From Oceanospirillum beijerinckii DSM 7166 (GTDB lineage Bacteria > Pseudomonadota > Gammaproteobacteria > Pseudomonadales > Halomonadaceae), in assembly GCF_000422425.1 (NCBI RefSeq), contig NZ_AULT01000035.1, forward strand, positions 1 through 64,000: DNA of 64,000 bases. The letters are read 5' to 3'. Position numbers and translations under genes: made by a program. A model generated the notes under the pieces. It did not search any database, was not told the DNA's origin, and worked only from the letters and a program-made list of their open reading frames with translations. Shown here in pieces: positions 30,169-39,353 of this stretch. How positions within the stretch are numbered: position 1 is the stretch's first letter; every line of letters starts with the position of its first letter.

Positions 30169-30822
30169 ATGTCGAGTTATTTTAATCAAGTGTTAACCCG
30201 TGAAAAAACGGCGCTGATCTATGTACTGGACCCCATGTGCAGTTGGTGCTGGGCCTTTAGTCCTATCTATCAAGCGGTGAAAGCCCGTTTTCCTGAATTG
30301 GAACATTCTCTGCTGCTCGGTGGTTTGGCCCCTGATAGTGATGAGCCCATGCCTGAGAGTCAGCAGCAGTATATTCAGGGCATCTGGCGTAATATTGAGC
30401 AGAGCACAGGCACTCAGTTTAACCACGATTTTTGGCGTGAATGTCAGCCCAGGCGTTCGACCTATCCTGCCTGTCGAGCGGTGATGGTTGCTCGGGAACA
30501 GTCCGATGAGCTGGCAGGGAAGATGCTCGGTGCGATTCAACAGGCGTATTATCAGCAGGCGCAAAATCCATCTGATCTGCCCACACTACAAAGTTGTGCC
30601 CGACAAATCGGTTTATCAGAACAGGGTTTTACTGAGCGTATGCAAGTGCTAAGGGATAGCAGTACTTTGGAAGACGAAGTAGACTTTGTACAGCGTTTGG
30701 GGGTGCAGGGGTTTCCTACATTAATCTTGAAGAAGGGGATGCAATGGTTAGCGTTACCAATTGACTACAAGGATAGTGCACGGCTTATTTCTGTGATTGA
30801 ATCACGCTTGGTATCGGATTAG
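30169..30822 (+). CDS. Cytoplasmic DsbA-family thioredoxin-fold protein
   Basis: A 217-residue protein with CSWC at 24-27 in DPMCSWCWAF, the redox motif of the FrnE/2-hydroxychromene isomerase-like branch of the DsbA superfamily. FPTLILKKG contains the cis-proline loop. No signal peptide, so it acts in the cytoplasm; the substrate is unknown. It is divergent from rsmE with 62 bases between starts. Confidence 0.85.
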   Translation: MSSYFNQVLTREKTALIYVLDPMCSWCWAFSPIYQAVKARFPELEHSLLLGGLAPDSDEPMPESQQQYIQGIWRNIEQSTGTQFNHDFWRECQPRRSTYPACRAVMVAREQSDELAGKMLGAIQQAYYQQAQNPSDLPTLQSCARQIGLSEQGFTERMQVLRDSSTLEDEVDFVQRLGVQGFPTLILKKGMQWLALPIDYKDSARLISVIESRLVSD

Positions 30823-30888
30823 CGCCCATATAAGGCTGGCTAAAGTAAGAGTCACGAGCGACTGGTAAGTACCTAATTCAATAAGCGG

Positions 30889-30930
30889 TATCACAAGACT
30901 GCTCTGCTTGAGTAATCTTGTGATATTTTC
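30889..30930 (+). terminator. Terminator after the DsbA-like gene
   Basis: 10-bp perfect stem TATCACAAGA / TCTTGTGATA with a 17-base loop, followed by TTTTCTTTCTTC. Likely ends the DsbA-like transcript. Confidence 0.65.
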
Positions 30931-30958
30931 TTTCTTCTTGGTACTTTTTCTTCGTATC

Positions 30959-31132
30959 TTACTGACTTCTATGGCGTTTTAAGCTTTTGAGCTTATTGGC
31001 GTTGCGCATCATATTCTCCCGGCCTGCCTCGAGACGGCTGACAACACTCTGAAACTCAGCGACCAAGCGATCATTGTTGTCCGATATTTTTTCATTTAAA
31101 TGCACTATCTGACGAAAAACTTCAAGATCCAT
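30959..31132 (-). CDS. Small 57-residue basic helical protein, unknown
   Basis: A short reading frame, MDLEVFRQIVHLNEKISDNN at the start and KSLKRHRSQ at the end. The middle has heptad-like hydrophobic spacing and the C-terminus is strongly basic. A textbook GGAG ribosome binding site lies eight bases before the ATG on the minus strand, which is the main reason to believe it. I do not recognise the family. It is monocistronic, in a 730-base gap between a DsbA-like gene and a GGDEF/EAL gene. Confidence 0.6.
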   Translation of the reverse strand: MDLEVFRQIVHLNEKISDNNDRLVAEFQSVVSRLEAGRENMMRNANKLKSLKRHRSQ

Positions 31133-31553
31133 CTTCTTAGCTCCGAAGGCGGTTTAAAAGATGGGTTTAATGTACATTATAAAAAGTGTAGCGCGCTAGA
31201 GTCTTTGTTCTGCAAAAGTGTAGCGCTTTGCTAACAGGCGTAACTAAACGTAATGCTAATGCTTTGTGATAAGCATTCTGGTCGCGGTAAAGTAGCTTAT
31301 GAACCTTGGAATTTGATAAGCGACCAGAGTCTTTGTTTAATGGATAAAGGCAATGTTGAACTGGACAAATCTCGATCAACTTGACATATATCAATAATAT
31401 AACGTTCGTGACTTGAGAAAGTGCGAATGAGAAAGAATGCTGGTTTTTAAATACTTTATTACCCGAAGCTAGAGCGGTACTATGCGCTGTGCCTTTTATA
31501 GGTGCAATTTTAAGGTGCAAAAGGCTGTCAGTTTACAAGGGTTGTGTCACTGA
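31133..31553. promoter_or_regulatory. Intergenic region with FNR/Anr-like box
   Basis: 421 bases without a credible gene between the small minus-strand gene and the receptor-type GGDEF/EAL gene. TTGACATATATCAA at 31381-31394 matches the FNR/Anr pattern TTGAT-N4-ATCAA with one mismatch, 160 bases before the next start codon. A 117-codon minus-strand frame here has no recognisable features. Confidence 0.35.
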
Positions 31554-34286
31554 ATGAGTTTTAATCTGGGCGTTAAGGGACAAAGAAGGAAAGTGATTGT
31601 ACATAGGACAGTCTGTCAGCTGGCTGCTTTGATGGCTATGCTGTTATGTCTCAGTGCCAGTGCATTGGCCAAATCCCCAGCGGTTGAGCTGACCGCAGCA
31701 GAAAAGCAGTGGTTGCAAAACCATCAAAGCACCATACGCCTGGGTGTCAGTTATGTGCCGCCCCATACCATGATCAAAGATGAAGCTGGTCGCTACCGTG
31801 GTGTGGCCATGGATTTTCTTTATCTGATCGAAAAGAAGCTGAATATCACTTTTGAGCCGAAGTTTTTCCCCTCTTACAGTGCTATGTTGCAGGCCGCGCG
31901 TGATAAAGAGGTTGATATCGTATTTGCTGCGTCTGAAACCCCGGAGCGTCTGAAATACCTGGATTTCACCCAACCCTATACTTTTTTGTCTAACAAAATT
32001 TTTGTTCGTAAGACCTCCCCGGAATACCAGGGTCTGGATCAGTTAGCGGGTAAAAGCGTTGCTGTAATTCGCGGTACTGCTGTTGCCGAGTATTTGAAAG
32101 CTCAATTTCCGGCGATCAATCTGGTGGAGTTGAAAAGCTCTCGTGATGTAATTGTAGCGCTGTCATCAGGCAATGCGGATGCGGCAATCTCTGTGGTTGC
32201 CAGTGCCTGGATGCATATCAAAAGTGAAGGTATCAGCAATGTTGAGGTTGTGGGTGATGCCCACTATAGCTATGCGGTACGTTTTGCCAGTCGTAATGAT
32301 TGGCCCGTGCTGAATCAAATATTAGAAAAAGCGCTGTACAGCTTTAGTGATAAAGAGAAGGATGATATTCATCGACTCTGGCTCTATCCGGAAAAAGATG
32401 AGGGGATTGATCCTGAGCTGGTCACTCGCTATGCCATTATAATCGCACTTGTTTTCCTGATTGGTCTGCTGCTATCGGCAGCATACTGGATTCGGCGTTT
32501 ACGTCTTGAGGTTGATAGCCGCTTGCGTTCGGAGGCTGCCCTTAAGGCCAGTGAAGAGCGTTTTGAGCTTGCAATTCGTGGTACGAACGATGGTATCTGG
32601 GATTGGGATCTGTGCAGTAATCAGCTCTATCTGGCTCCGCGGGTGCAGGAGATCCTGTCAGCCCCGGGAAACAGTGAACAGGGGCTGGTACAAAACGGTC
32701 TTGAACCCTGGCTGAATAAAGTGCATCCAATGGATATCAGTCTGGTGCAAAGTGGTGTTGATCAGCACCTGCAGCAAAAGGTGCCTCTGGACGTAGAATA
32801 CCGTATGAAAAACAGCCGGAATGAATGGGTTTGGCTGCGTATGCGGGGACAAGCACAATGGGGCAGTAATGATAGCCCGGTGCGCCTATGTGGCTCTATT
32901 ATGGATATCACTCGTACTAAACGGGCGGATGAAGAGGTCAGACGTCTGGCTTATTTCGATAATCTTACCGGTATTCCAAACCGTGAGCGCTTTAAGATTA
33001 CCCTGCAAGGTGCAGTCAATAAGCTGAATACAACAGGCCAGGGTTTTGCCGTTCTGTTTATCGACCTGGATCACTTTAAGGTGATTAATGATAGCCTGGG
33101 TCATCGCATTGGTGACTTGTTGCTTAATCATGTGGCGCAGCAATTGCGCGATCTATTGCCTCCGTCCAACTTTATTGGTCGTCTGGGTGGCGACGAATTT
33201 GCCATTCTGATGGAGGGTACCATCGAAGGGGCTCAGGTTGAGCGCTGGGCCGATGAGATTCTTCTTATGGTGGCACGGCCACTGAAGTTAGATGGTCACG
33301 ATATCAGAACGACTGCCAGTATCGGTATCAGTTTGTGCCAACAGGCTCCAATACATTTGGATACGGTGATGGAACAGGCAGATATCGCTCTGTTTGAAGT
33401 CAAACGCCAGCAGCGAGGCCAATACCGCTTCCATAGCCCAGAGATGAGTCAGAAGATGATAGAGGCCACAGCGCTGGCCAATGATCTGGAACAGGCTCAG
33501 GACAGAGGCGAATTATTTCTGGTTTTCCAACCTCAGGTACACCTGAAGGAGGAAAGGCTTATTGGCTGTGAAGCCCTGTTACGTTGGAAGCACCCCGAGC
33601 GTGGGTTTATCTCTCCTGGGCAGTTTATTCCTCTGGCCGAAGAGCGCGGCCTGATTCATCAGCTGGGTGACTGGGTATTGTATCAAGCCTGTACTCAGGC
33701 CAAGCGTTGGTTGGAACAGGGGGTTGCGTTCCAGCAGATCGGTATCAACGTATCATCACTGCAGTTGCTGGAGCCTCAGTTTGTTGAGCGGGTCTATCAG
33801 GTGCTGCAGGAACTGGAGCTACCGGCTCACTGTATCGAGCTGGAGATTACTGAAACGGTGTTGATGAAGGATATCTCCGTGGCAGAGCAGGCGATGCGTA
33901 GCCTGAACAAACTGGGTGTTAACTTCTCCATTGATGATTTTGGAACTGGCTATTCTTCGTTGCGTTATCTTCATAAATTACCGATTAAGCGTCTCAAGCT
34001 GGCGCAGGAGTTTGTTCGTGATATGGCACCGGATGATGAAGGTGCAGTGATTGCCGCAACATTGCAGCTGGGACGCAACCTGAATATTCCTGTTATAGCC
34101 GAAGGCATTGAAACCTTCCGTCACTTTGAACAGCTACGGGAGCAGGGTTGTGATCAGGGCCAGGGGTATCTGTTTGCAAGGCCTATGGCCAGATCTGAGT
34201 TTGAAGACTTTGTTGCCAAGAGTCAGCAAGTCGGCGTGTTGCCTGAATTTTCTGATTGCAAAGAGCAGATTATGGAGGTGGGTTAA
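31554..34286 (+). CDS. Receptor-type GGDEF/EAL protein with periplasmic substrate-binding domain
   Basis: 910 residues. A signal sequence or first helix ends near ASALAKS, followed by a periplasmic SBP_bac_3-type solute-binding domain (about 45-275), a membrane helix (about 291-312), a PAS domain with PAC-like end (about 325-455), then GGDEF (RLGGDEFAIL near 543) and EAL (CEALLRWKHP near 672). GGDEF looks intact. In EAL, the usual KID segment reads KLA (LKLAQEF, residue 817 Ala for Asp), losing a metal-binding residue, so phosphodiesterase activity is doubtful. The solute-binding part suggests control by an amino acid or similar ligand. Confidence 0.88.
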   Translation: MSFNLGVKGQRRKVIVHRTVCQLAALMAMLLCLSASALAKSPAVELTAAEKQWLQNHQSTIRLGVSYVPPHTMIKDEAGRYRGVAMDFLYLIEKKLNITFEPKFFPSYSAMLQAARDKEVDIVFAASETPERLKYLDFTQPYTFLSNKIFVRKTSPEYQGLDQLAGKSVAVIRGTAVAEYLKAQFPAINLVELKSSRDVIVALSSGNADAAISVVASAWMHIKSEGISNVEVVGDAHYSYAVRFASRNDWPVLNQILEKALYSFSDKEKDDIHRLWLYPEKDEGIDPELVTRYAIIIALVFLIGLLLSAAYWIRRLRLEVDSRLRSEAALKASEERFELAIRGTNDGIWDWDLCSNQLYLAPRVQEILSAPGNSEQGLVQNGLEPWLNKVHPMDISLVQSGVDQHLQQKVPLDVEYRMKNSRNEWVWLRMRGQAQWGSNDSPVRLCGSIMDITRTKRADEEVRRLAYFDNLTGIPNRERFKITLQGAVNKLNTTGQGFAVLFIDLDHFKVINDSLGHRIGDLLLNHVAQQLRDLLPPSNFIGRLGGDEFAILMEGTIEGAQVERWADEILLMVARPLKLDGHDIRTTASIGISLCQQAPIHLDTVMEQADIALFEVKRQQRGQYRFHSPEMSQKMIEATALANDLEQAQDRGELFLVFQPQVHLKEERLIGCEALLRWKHPERGFISPGQFIPLAEERGLIHQLGDWVLYQACTQAKRWLEQGVAFQQIGINVSSLQLLEPQFVERVYQVLQELELPAHCIELEITETVLMKDISVAEQAMRSLNKLGVNFSIDDFGTGYSSLRYLHKLPIKRLKLAQEFVRDMAPDDEGAVIAATLQLGRNLNIPVIAEGIETFRHFEQLREQGCDQGQGYLFARPMARSEFEDFVAKSQQVGVLPEFSDCKEQIMEVG

Positions 34287-34333
34287 ATCACTGTTCTCTT
34301 TGAGTGGAGTGATATTCTCATCTCTCGTACAAT

Positions 34334-34375
34334 AAAAATGCGCCGCCAGAGATACTCTTTAGTGGCGCATTTTTC
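34334..34375. terminator. Bidirectional terminator between convergent genes
   Basis: 11-bp stem AAAAATGCGCC / GGCGCATTTTT with T runs on both strands. Serves the GGDEF/EAL gene on plus and the aminotransferase on minus. Confidence 0.85.
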
Positions 34376-34449
34376 TAACCTTTTTAAGGCGATCTATGCT
34401 TCAAGCCGCGTGCTCTTGTATAGAATCTGCGGGATGAAAGCCTGTGATT

Positions 34450-35646
34450 TTATTGCTGAATGGCTTTATTGATCGCTTCACTCAGTAGCTCAAGATTACG
34501 ATCATTAATACCGGCGACATTGATACGGCCGGACTCAACGGCGTAAATGCCGTAGTGCTCACGCAGATACAAGACCTCATCTTTACTCAGGCCAGAGTAG
34601 GAGAACATGCCTTTTTGCTGCTCAATAAATGAGAAGTCCCGATTGCAGTTCAGGCTTTGCAGGCTACCGACCAGTTCGCTACGCATACGGCGAATACGGT
34701 CACGCATTTCGGCCAGCTCTGTTTCCCATTGTTGGCGTAGACCTTGATCAGACAAAATGGTGGTTACAATGGCGGCACCATGAGCTGGCGGGTTGGAGTA
34801 ATTTGCGCGGATACAGTTCGCTACTTGAGAAAAAGCGCGCTGACAATGCTCCGCACTTTCGGTAACCAAACTTAAGGCTCCGATACGTTCGTTATACAGG
34901 CCAAAGTTTTTGGAGCAGGATGTAGTGATCAGTGCTTCAGGACAGAGGTCCAGCAGCATTTTCATACCGCGCACATCCTCCTCTAAACCCTCACCGAAGC
35001 CTTGGTAAGCACAGTCGATTAAAGGCACAAGACCTTGTTCGGCCACAGCCTGACTGATTAGTTTCCACTGCGCTTGTGTTGGGTCAATGCCTGTCGGGTT
35101 ATGGCAGCTGGCATGTAGCAAAATGACATCACCTGCAGGGATCTGACGGATGCTGTCCAGCATAGCGTCAATGGCCAGTGCATTATGATCTGAGTCGTAA
35201 TATGGGTAGGTGCGCACTTCGACACCTGCACCGGCAAAGACATGAAAGTGGTTAGACCAGGTCGGATCACTGACCCAGATCTTAGCATCGGGACTAACCG
35301 CATTGATCAAGTCACCGGCCACACGCAACGCTCCGGTGCCGCCTGGGGTTTGAGCTGTGGCGATACGGCCTTGTTGAATAATTGGGTGCTCGTTACCCAG
35401 CATCAAACCTTGCAGTAAAGGAGCCAGCTCCGGGGCTCCGGTGGCACCAATATAGCCTTTGCTTTGTTCATGTTCTAACAGATAGGCTTCTGCTTCTTTA
35501 ACGACATTCAGAATCGGTGTTTGACCTGAATCGTTCTTGTATACACCTACTCCTAGGTCAATCTTATTAGGGTTAGGGTCATTCTTAAAGGCAACCATCA
35601 ACGCTAACAGGGCATCGCCTGGAATAGCTTTTACATTCTCAAACAT
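34450..35646 (-). CDS. Aspartate/aromatic aminotransferase, class I
   Basis: About 398 residues. A PLP enzyme of the AspC/TyrB group: NLGVGVY-like start (DLGVGVYKND), TAQTPGGTGALRV, CHNPTGIDPT, SCSKNFGLYNERIG with the PLP lysine, and ANYSNPPAHG. It interconverts aspartate or aromatic amino acids with their 2-oxo acids; the sequence alone does not separate AspC from TyrB/PhhC function. The ATG at 35646 (MFENVKAIPGD) has GGAG eight bases upstream and matches the E. coli AspC start, so the earlier in-frame start at 35673 is less likely. Confidence 0.92.
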   Translation of the reverse strand: MFENVKAIPGDALLALMVAFKNDPNPNKIDLGVGVYKNDSGQTPILNVVKEAEAYLLEHEQSKGYIGATGAPELAPLLQGLMLGNEHPIIQQGRIATAQTPGGTGALRVAGDLINAVSPDAKIWVSDPTWSNHFHVFAGAGVEVRTYPYYDSDHNALAIDAMLDSIRQIPAGDVILLHASCHNPTGIDPTQAQWKLISQAVAEQGLVPLIDCAYQGFGEGLEEDVRGMKMLLDLCPEALITTSCSKNFGLYNERIGALSLVTESAEHCQRAFSQVANCIRANYSNPPAHGAAIVTTILSDQGLRQQWETELAEMRDRIRRMRSELVGSLQSLNCNRDFSFIEQQKGMFSYSGLSKDEVLYLREHYGIYAVESGRINVAGINDRNLELLSEAINKAIQQ

Positions 35647-36034
35647 GTGTCGCTCCGAGAGGTGCAGTGACATAAAACTATGTAACCCGAATAAACATAG
35701 ACAAGGAGGCCGTGATTAATCCCTTTCCTAACATAATCGGGGCTAAACTATCGATAGTACCGTGATTTAGCCTTGGCATAAGACAGATTTCCGTAGCAGG
35801 TATGTGTTGTAAGGCGGGTTGTTTGTAACGAATTAATGACACTGCTCATCTGCCTTAAGTATTAAGGTGTGGTGTGGTGTTGGGTGTAAAAAATAGTATA
35901 CGAAGAAGGCTTTTTGTGTCGCGATTATCATTTTTTCTCATGGGAATTATATGAAAAAGGTCTTTTTACAGCTTTATTGATACAGGTCGGTAAACCCAAA
36001 AAAAGAGCCATCTAGACTGGAAGGACAATAAAAA
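35647..36034. other. Intergenic region upstream of the aminotransferase
   Basis: About 390 bases with no credible gene. It contains an inverted repeat GGCTAAA (35741-35747) / TTTAGCC (35766-35772) enclosing the palindrome CTATCGATAG, which could be a regulatory or stem-loop element. Promoters for both divergent flanking genes must lie here. Confidence 0.4.
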
Positions 36035-36109
36035 ATGGCCAGGGACGCAGTTTTTATTCATTGGATGAATGACCGTAGATCGGAATTGGATAATGAAACT
36101 GCAACATAA
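36035..36109 (+). CDS. Possible 24-codon leader ORF
   Basis: ATG at 36035 with a GGAAGGA ribosome binding site nine bases upstream opens a 24-codon frame (MARDAVFIHWMNDRR to ETAT) that ends at 36109, past the likely start of the following GGDEF/EAL gene in another frame. The strong site before a short ORF suggests translational coupling or a leader peptide. It may be non-functional. Confidence 0.3.
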   Translation: MARDAVFIHWMNDRRSELDNETAT

Positions 36110-39100
36110 ACTCTATTTGGGCTTGGCAGCGATTTTTACCATCTTGATGGTGATCGGTGGTCTGCTGTTTTCTCAGGAGTACCAGAAACGTCGTTATACA
36201 GAACAATTGGTCAATCTGTATCAGCCTGCCTTATCCGCCTCAGAAGGCATGATCAGCGCGTTTTCTGAACTGAATAGTGCTGTGGTTAAAAGCCTTAGTC
36301 CTGTAGTGGATTCTCCTCAAGGGAGTCTATTAGCAGCGATTGAGTTGTTTAATAAAAACCAGAATGAACTGGCTTTGCTATCCGGTCATCTTGAACTATC
36401 AGGTCTGCCCAGCGAGCAGCTGGAGCAACAGTTTGATGAGACATCTGTACTGGCATTAGTTTTGGTCAATCAGTATCAGGAGATGTTGAAGCAGCAGCGG
36501 CAGCTGGAAGGCAATGTTGATATCCTGCTCTCATTACTGAAATCACCGGACCAAAGTCATCAGCCAGAACTGTTACTGCTACAAAATGACCTGTTGCGGT
36601 TAAGTCTCTATATTGCGTCTCCCCTGCATCGTAATGCCTGGTATAACAAGGATGAACTGGAGCTACTGGAGCAAAATCTGGCTCAGCGAGTCGAGAGTAT
36701 AAGGGCCCGTGATGAGCTGGCATTTACACTGAATTATTCCGAAATGGGGTATGGTGTGGGAGAGGTGCGTACTCTCTATCATCACATGCTGGCGAACTTC
36801 GACCGCTTTCATATTAAGCTCAGCCAGTATCAGCAGGCGCAGCAGGATCTTCAGCTGTTGCTGAATCAGCTCCATAAGCAGTTGGTGAAAAAACATGAAC
36901 TGTCTATGACACACGTACAGGCGGTAAGCCGTAATAATAAACGTATCGAGTATGTGTTGATCCCGCTGGGGATTATTATTGCGGGACTGCTGGCCTTTCA
37001 AACAGCCCTTCAGGTACGCAAACCGCTGAACCATCTATTGGAAGCGATTCGTTTTGCCCAAGCAGGGGATTTCTCTTACCGCATTGATATCGAGTCTCAT
37101 GACGAAGTGGCGCAATTGGCGGGGCATTTCAATGAGATGATGGACAGGCTAGGTTCGATTACCGTTTCCCGAGCTTATCTGCAGGAGGTGCTGGATACCG
37201 TTCTCCATGGTGTTATTGTGACCGATCATCGGTTTAATATCCGTTTTATCAACGCTGCGGCTGAATACTTCTTCCCTGAACAAGCTTATGTGGAGGGTTC
37301 GATTTTTAATTGTCGGACCGAAGATGGTGCTATGTTGCTAACAGCATCGGAGCGCCAGGTTCTAAACCAGCAGAAGCGCTTAACCAGTATCGAAAAAGTG
37401 GTGGTTCTGCCCTCAGGCCATCAGGTGATACTGACTCTTTCAGTGACTGAGTTGGTGATTAATGAGGCCAGTCATTGGGTAATCTCACTGCATGATATCT
37501 CACAGATCAAAGAAGCTGAGAAAAACCTTCAGCTGTATGCCAAGGTGTTTGAAACTTCCAATGATGCCATTGTTATCTCAAGCAAGCACAATGTGATTGA
37601 ACAGGTGAATCCGGCATTTAGCCGTATTACCGGTTTTGAGCCTGAAGAGGTGGTCGGGCAAAACCCCAGTGTACTCAGTTCAGGTAAACAAGATCGAGGG
37701 TTTTATCGTGAGATGTGGACACAGCTATTGATGAAAGGCTGTTGGCAGGGAGAGATCTGGAATCGGCGTAAAAACGGCGAGGTTTACGCCGAGTGGTTGT
37801 CCATTGTGACTATTCATAATGAACTGGGCTTGATTGAGCGCTTTGTCGGTGTGTTCAGTGATATAACCCAACGTAAAGAAGCAGAGCAGCTGATTCATCG
37901 TCAGGCCAATTATGATGCCCTGACCGAGCTGCCCAATCGTCGCCTGTTCTGGGATCGCCTGTCCCAGGCGTTGCTGCAAGCGCAAGCCAACGAGAGTCAA
38001 TCCAGTGAGGCTCAGGTGGCACTACTTTATGTGGATCTGGATGGTTTTAAGCCGGTGAACGATTCCTTTGGTCATGAGTACGGTGACCTGCTATTAAAAC
38101 AGGTTGCCGTGATTATGAAGTCGCTGATTCGTATTACCGATACCGTGGCGCGTTTGGGCGGTGATGAATTTGCGCTGATTCTACCGGGTTATAGTCAGGC
38201 TCAGTTACAAGAGGTCGCTCAGTCTATTGTGGATCAGTTGATGCAGCCGATCATGGTGAAGGATAAGTTGATCTATATCGGCGCCAGTGTGGGTATCAGT
38301 ATCTATCCTGAGTTGGCCAATAATCAGGAGACTCTGGTGCATCAGGCAGACTCGGCCATGTACTATGTGAAAAACCAAAGTAAGAGCAGTTTTGCTCTTT
38401 ATAACAGCGAGATGGAGGTTGTCGCTTACGAGAAAATTCAGCTGGAGCAGGATCTGAGAGATGCGCTCAATAAAGACCAGATGCAGGTGATTTTTCAGCC
38501 GCTATATGATGCTCAAAGCGAGCGTATTGTTAGCGCAGAAGCTCTGCTGCGTTGGCAGCATCCGGTACGAGGTAAGTTGATGCCTGATCTGTTTATTCCG
38601 CTGGCGGAGGAGACGGGAATTATTCATAGCCTGGGTGAATGGGCTATACGGGAGGCCTGTCAGCAGGCCGTACAGGCGCTAGGTGGTATCGGTTATGTGC
38701 GTGTGGCGGTGAATATCTCACCGAAACAGTTTGCCCAAGCGGACTTTGTCTCTCAGGTGGAAAATATTCTACTTGAAACCGGTTTCCCGGCGAAGTATCT
38801 GGAGTTGGAAGTGACCGAGCGCCTGATTATTAATGATCTCAATGCGACGGCCAGTGTGCTGAAACAGTTATCAGAGATTGGTGTTTCTGTGATTGTGGAT
38901 GATTTTGGTATCGGTTATGCCTCGCTCAATGATTTGCGCCAATATCCGGTGACTGAGCTGAAATTTGATCGTAGCTTTATTAAGGATGTTTGCCGCAGTC
39001 CTCAGGATAGCGGCATGATTCGATCTATGGCGGACTTGGCTCACCAGATGGGGATGAAGGTTGTGGCCGAAGGAGTGGAAGACGCAGATAGCCTGGAAAT

Positions 39101-39209
39101 GTTAAAGCAGATGGGGTGTGATTTTATTCAGGGTTTTGTCTATCACGAGCCCATGGCGATGAATAAGCTGGCACAGCTATTGGAGAATCAGGCCGAGGTC
39201 GGTCAGTGA
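36093..39209 (+). CDS. Membrane HAMP-PAS-GGDEF-EAL cyclic-di-GMP protein
   Basis: About 1038 residues. First membrane helix about 8-30 (LYLGLAAIFTILMVIGGLLF), a roughly 260-residue helical periplasmic sensor, a second helix near 290-308, HAMP, two PAS-type segments (the second near 480-600 with a PAC end), GGDEF (RLGGDEFALIL, about 688) and EAL (AEALLRWQHP, about 814). EAL catalytic motifs NISPKQF, EVTERL, DDFGIGY, KFDRSF, AEGVE and IQGF all look intact, and GGDEF is canonical, so both activities are possible. Start 36093 is preferred because the membrane helix then sits at the N-terminus; ATG 36069 is the alternative. Confidence 0.87.
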   Translation: MKLQHKLYLGLAAIFTILMVIGGLLFSQEYQKRRYTEQLVNLYQPALSASEGMISAFSELNSAVVKSLSPVVDSPQGSLLAAIELFNKNQNELALLSGHLELSGLPSEQLEQQFDETSVLALVLVNQYQEMLKQQRQLEGNVDILLSLLKSPDQSHQPELLLLQNDLLRLSLYIASPLHRNAWYNKDELELLEQNLAQRVESIRARDELAFTLNYSEMGYGVGEVRTLYHHMLANFDRFHIKLSQYQQAQQDLQLLLNQLHKQLVKKHELSMTHVQAVSRNNKRIEYVLIPLGIIIAGLLAFQTALQVRKPLNHLLEAIRFAQAGDFSYRIDIESHDEVAQLAGHFNEMMDRLGSITVSRAYLQEVLDTVLHGVIVTDHRFNIRFINAAAEYFFPEQAYVEGSIFNCRTEDGAMLLTASERQVLNQQKRLTSIEKVVVLPSGHQVILTLSVTELVINEASHWVISLHDISQIKEAEKNLQLYAKVFETSNDAIVISSKHNVIEQVNPAFSRITGFEPEEVVGQNPSVLSSGKQDRGFYREMWTQLLMKGCWQGEIWNRRKNGEVYAEWLSIVTIHNELGLIERFVGVFSDITQRKEAEQLIHRQANYDALTELPNRRLFWDRLSQALLQAQANESQSSEAQVALLYVDLDGFKPVNDSFGHEYGDLLLKQVAVIMKSLIRITDTVARLGGDEFALILPGYSQAQLQEVAQSIVDQLMQPIMVKDKLIYIGASVGISIYPELANNQETLVHQADSAMYYVKNQSKSSFALYNSEMEVVAYEKIQLEQDLRDALNKDQMQVIFQPLYDAQSERIVSAEALLRWQHPVRGKLMPDLFIPLAEETGIIHSLGEWAIREACQQAVQALGGIGYVRVAVNISPKQFAQADFVSQVENILLETGFPAKYLELEVTERLIINDLNATASVLKQLSEIGVSVIVDDFGIGYASLNDLRQYPVTELKFDRSFIKDVCRSPQDSGMIRSMADLAHQMGMKVVAEGVEDADSLEMLKQMGCDFIQGFVYHEPMAMNKLAQLLENQAEVGQ

Positions 39210-39282
39210 GCAGCTGGAATCGTGATATTTCTAAATCTAAAGCTTAGCTTCTGCCGTTAACATGGCGTTATATGCCACTTAT

Positions 39283-39323
39283 CTATAAAACAATGCCCAT
39301 GATAAAGGGGCATTGTTTTATAG
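39283..39323. terminator. Bidirectional terminator between convergent genes
   Basis: 16-bp perfect stem CTATAAAACAATGCCC / GGGCATTGTTTTATAG with a 9-base loop, between the membrane GGDEF/EAL gene and the ODP-type gene. Confidence 0.75.
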
Positions 39324-39353
39324 CAGGAAAAAAGCGATTGATTTTGAAGTGGT

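Noticed and set aside
31167-31520. 117-codon minus-strand frame in the gap before the solute-binding GGDEF/EAL gene
   Set aside because: No recognisable domain or good ribosome binding site, and it covers an AT-rich regulatory region.
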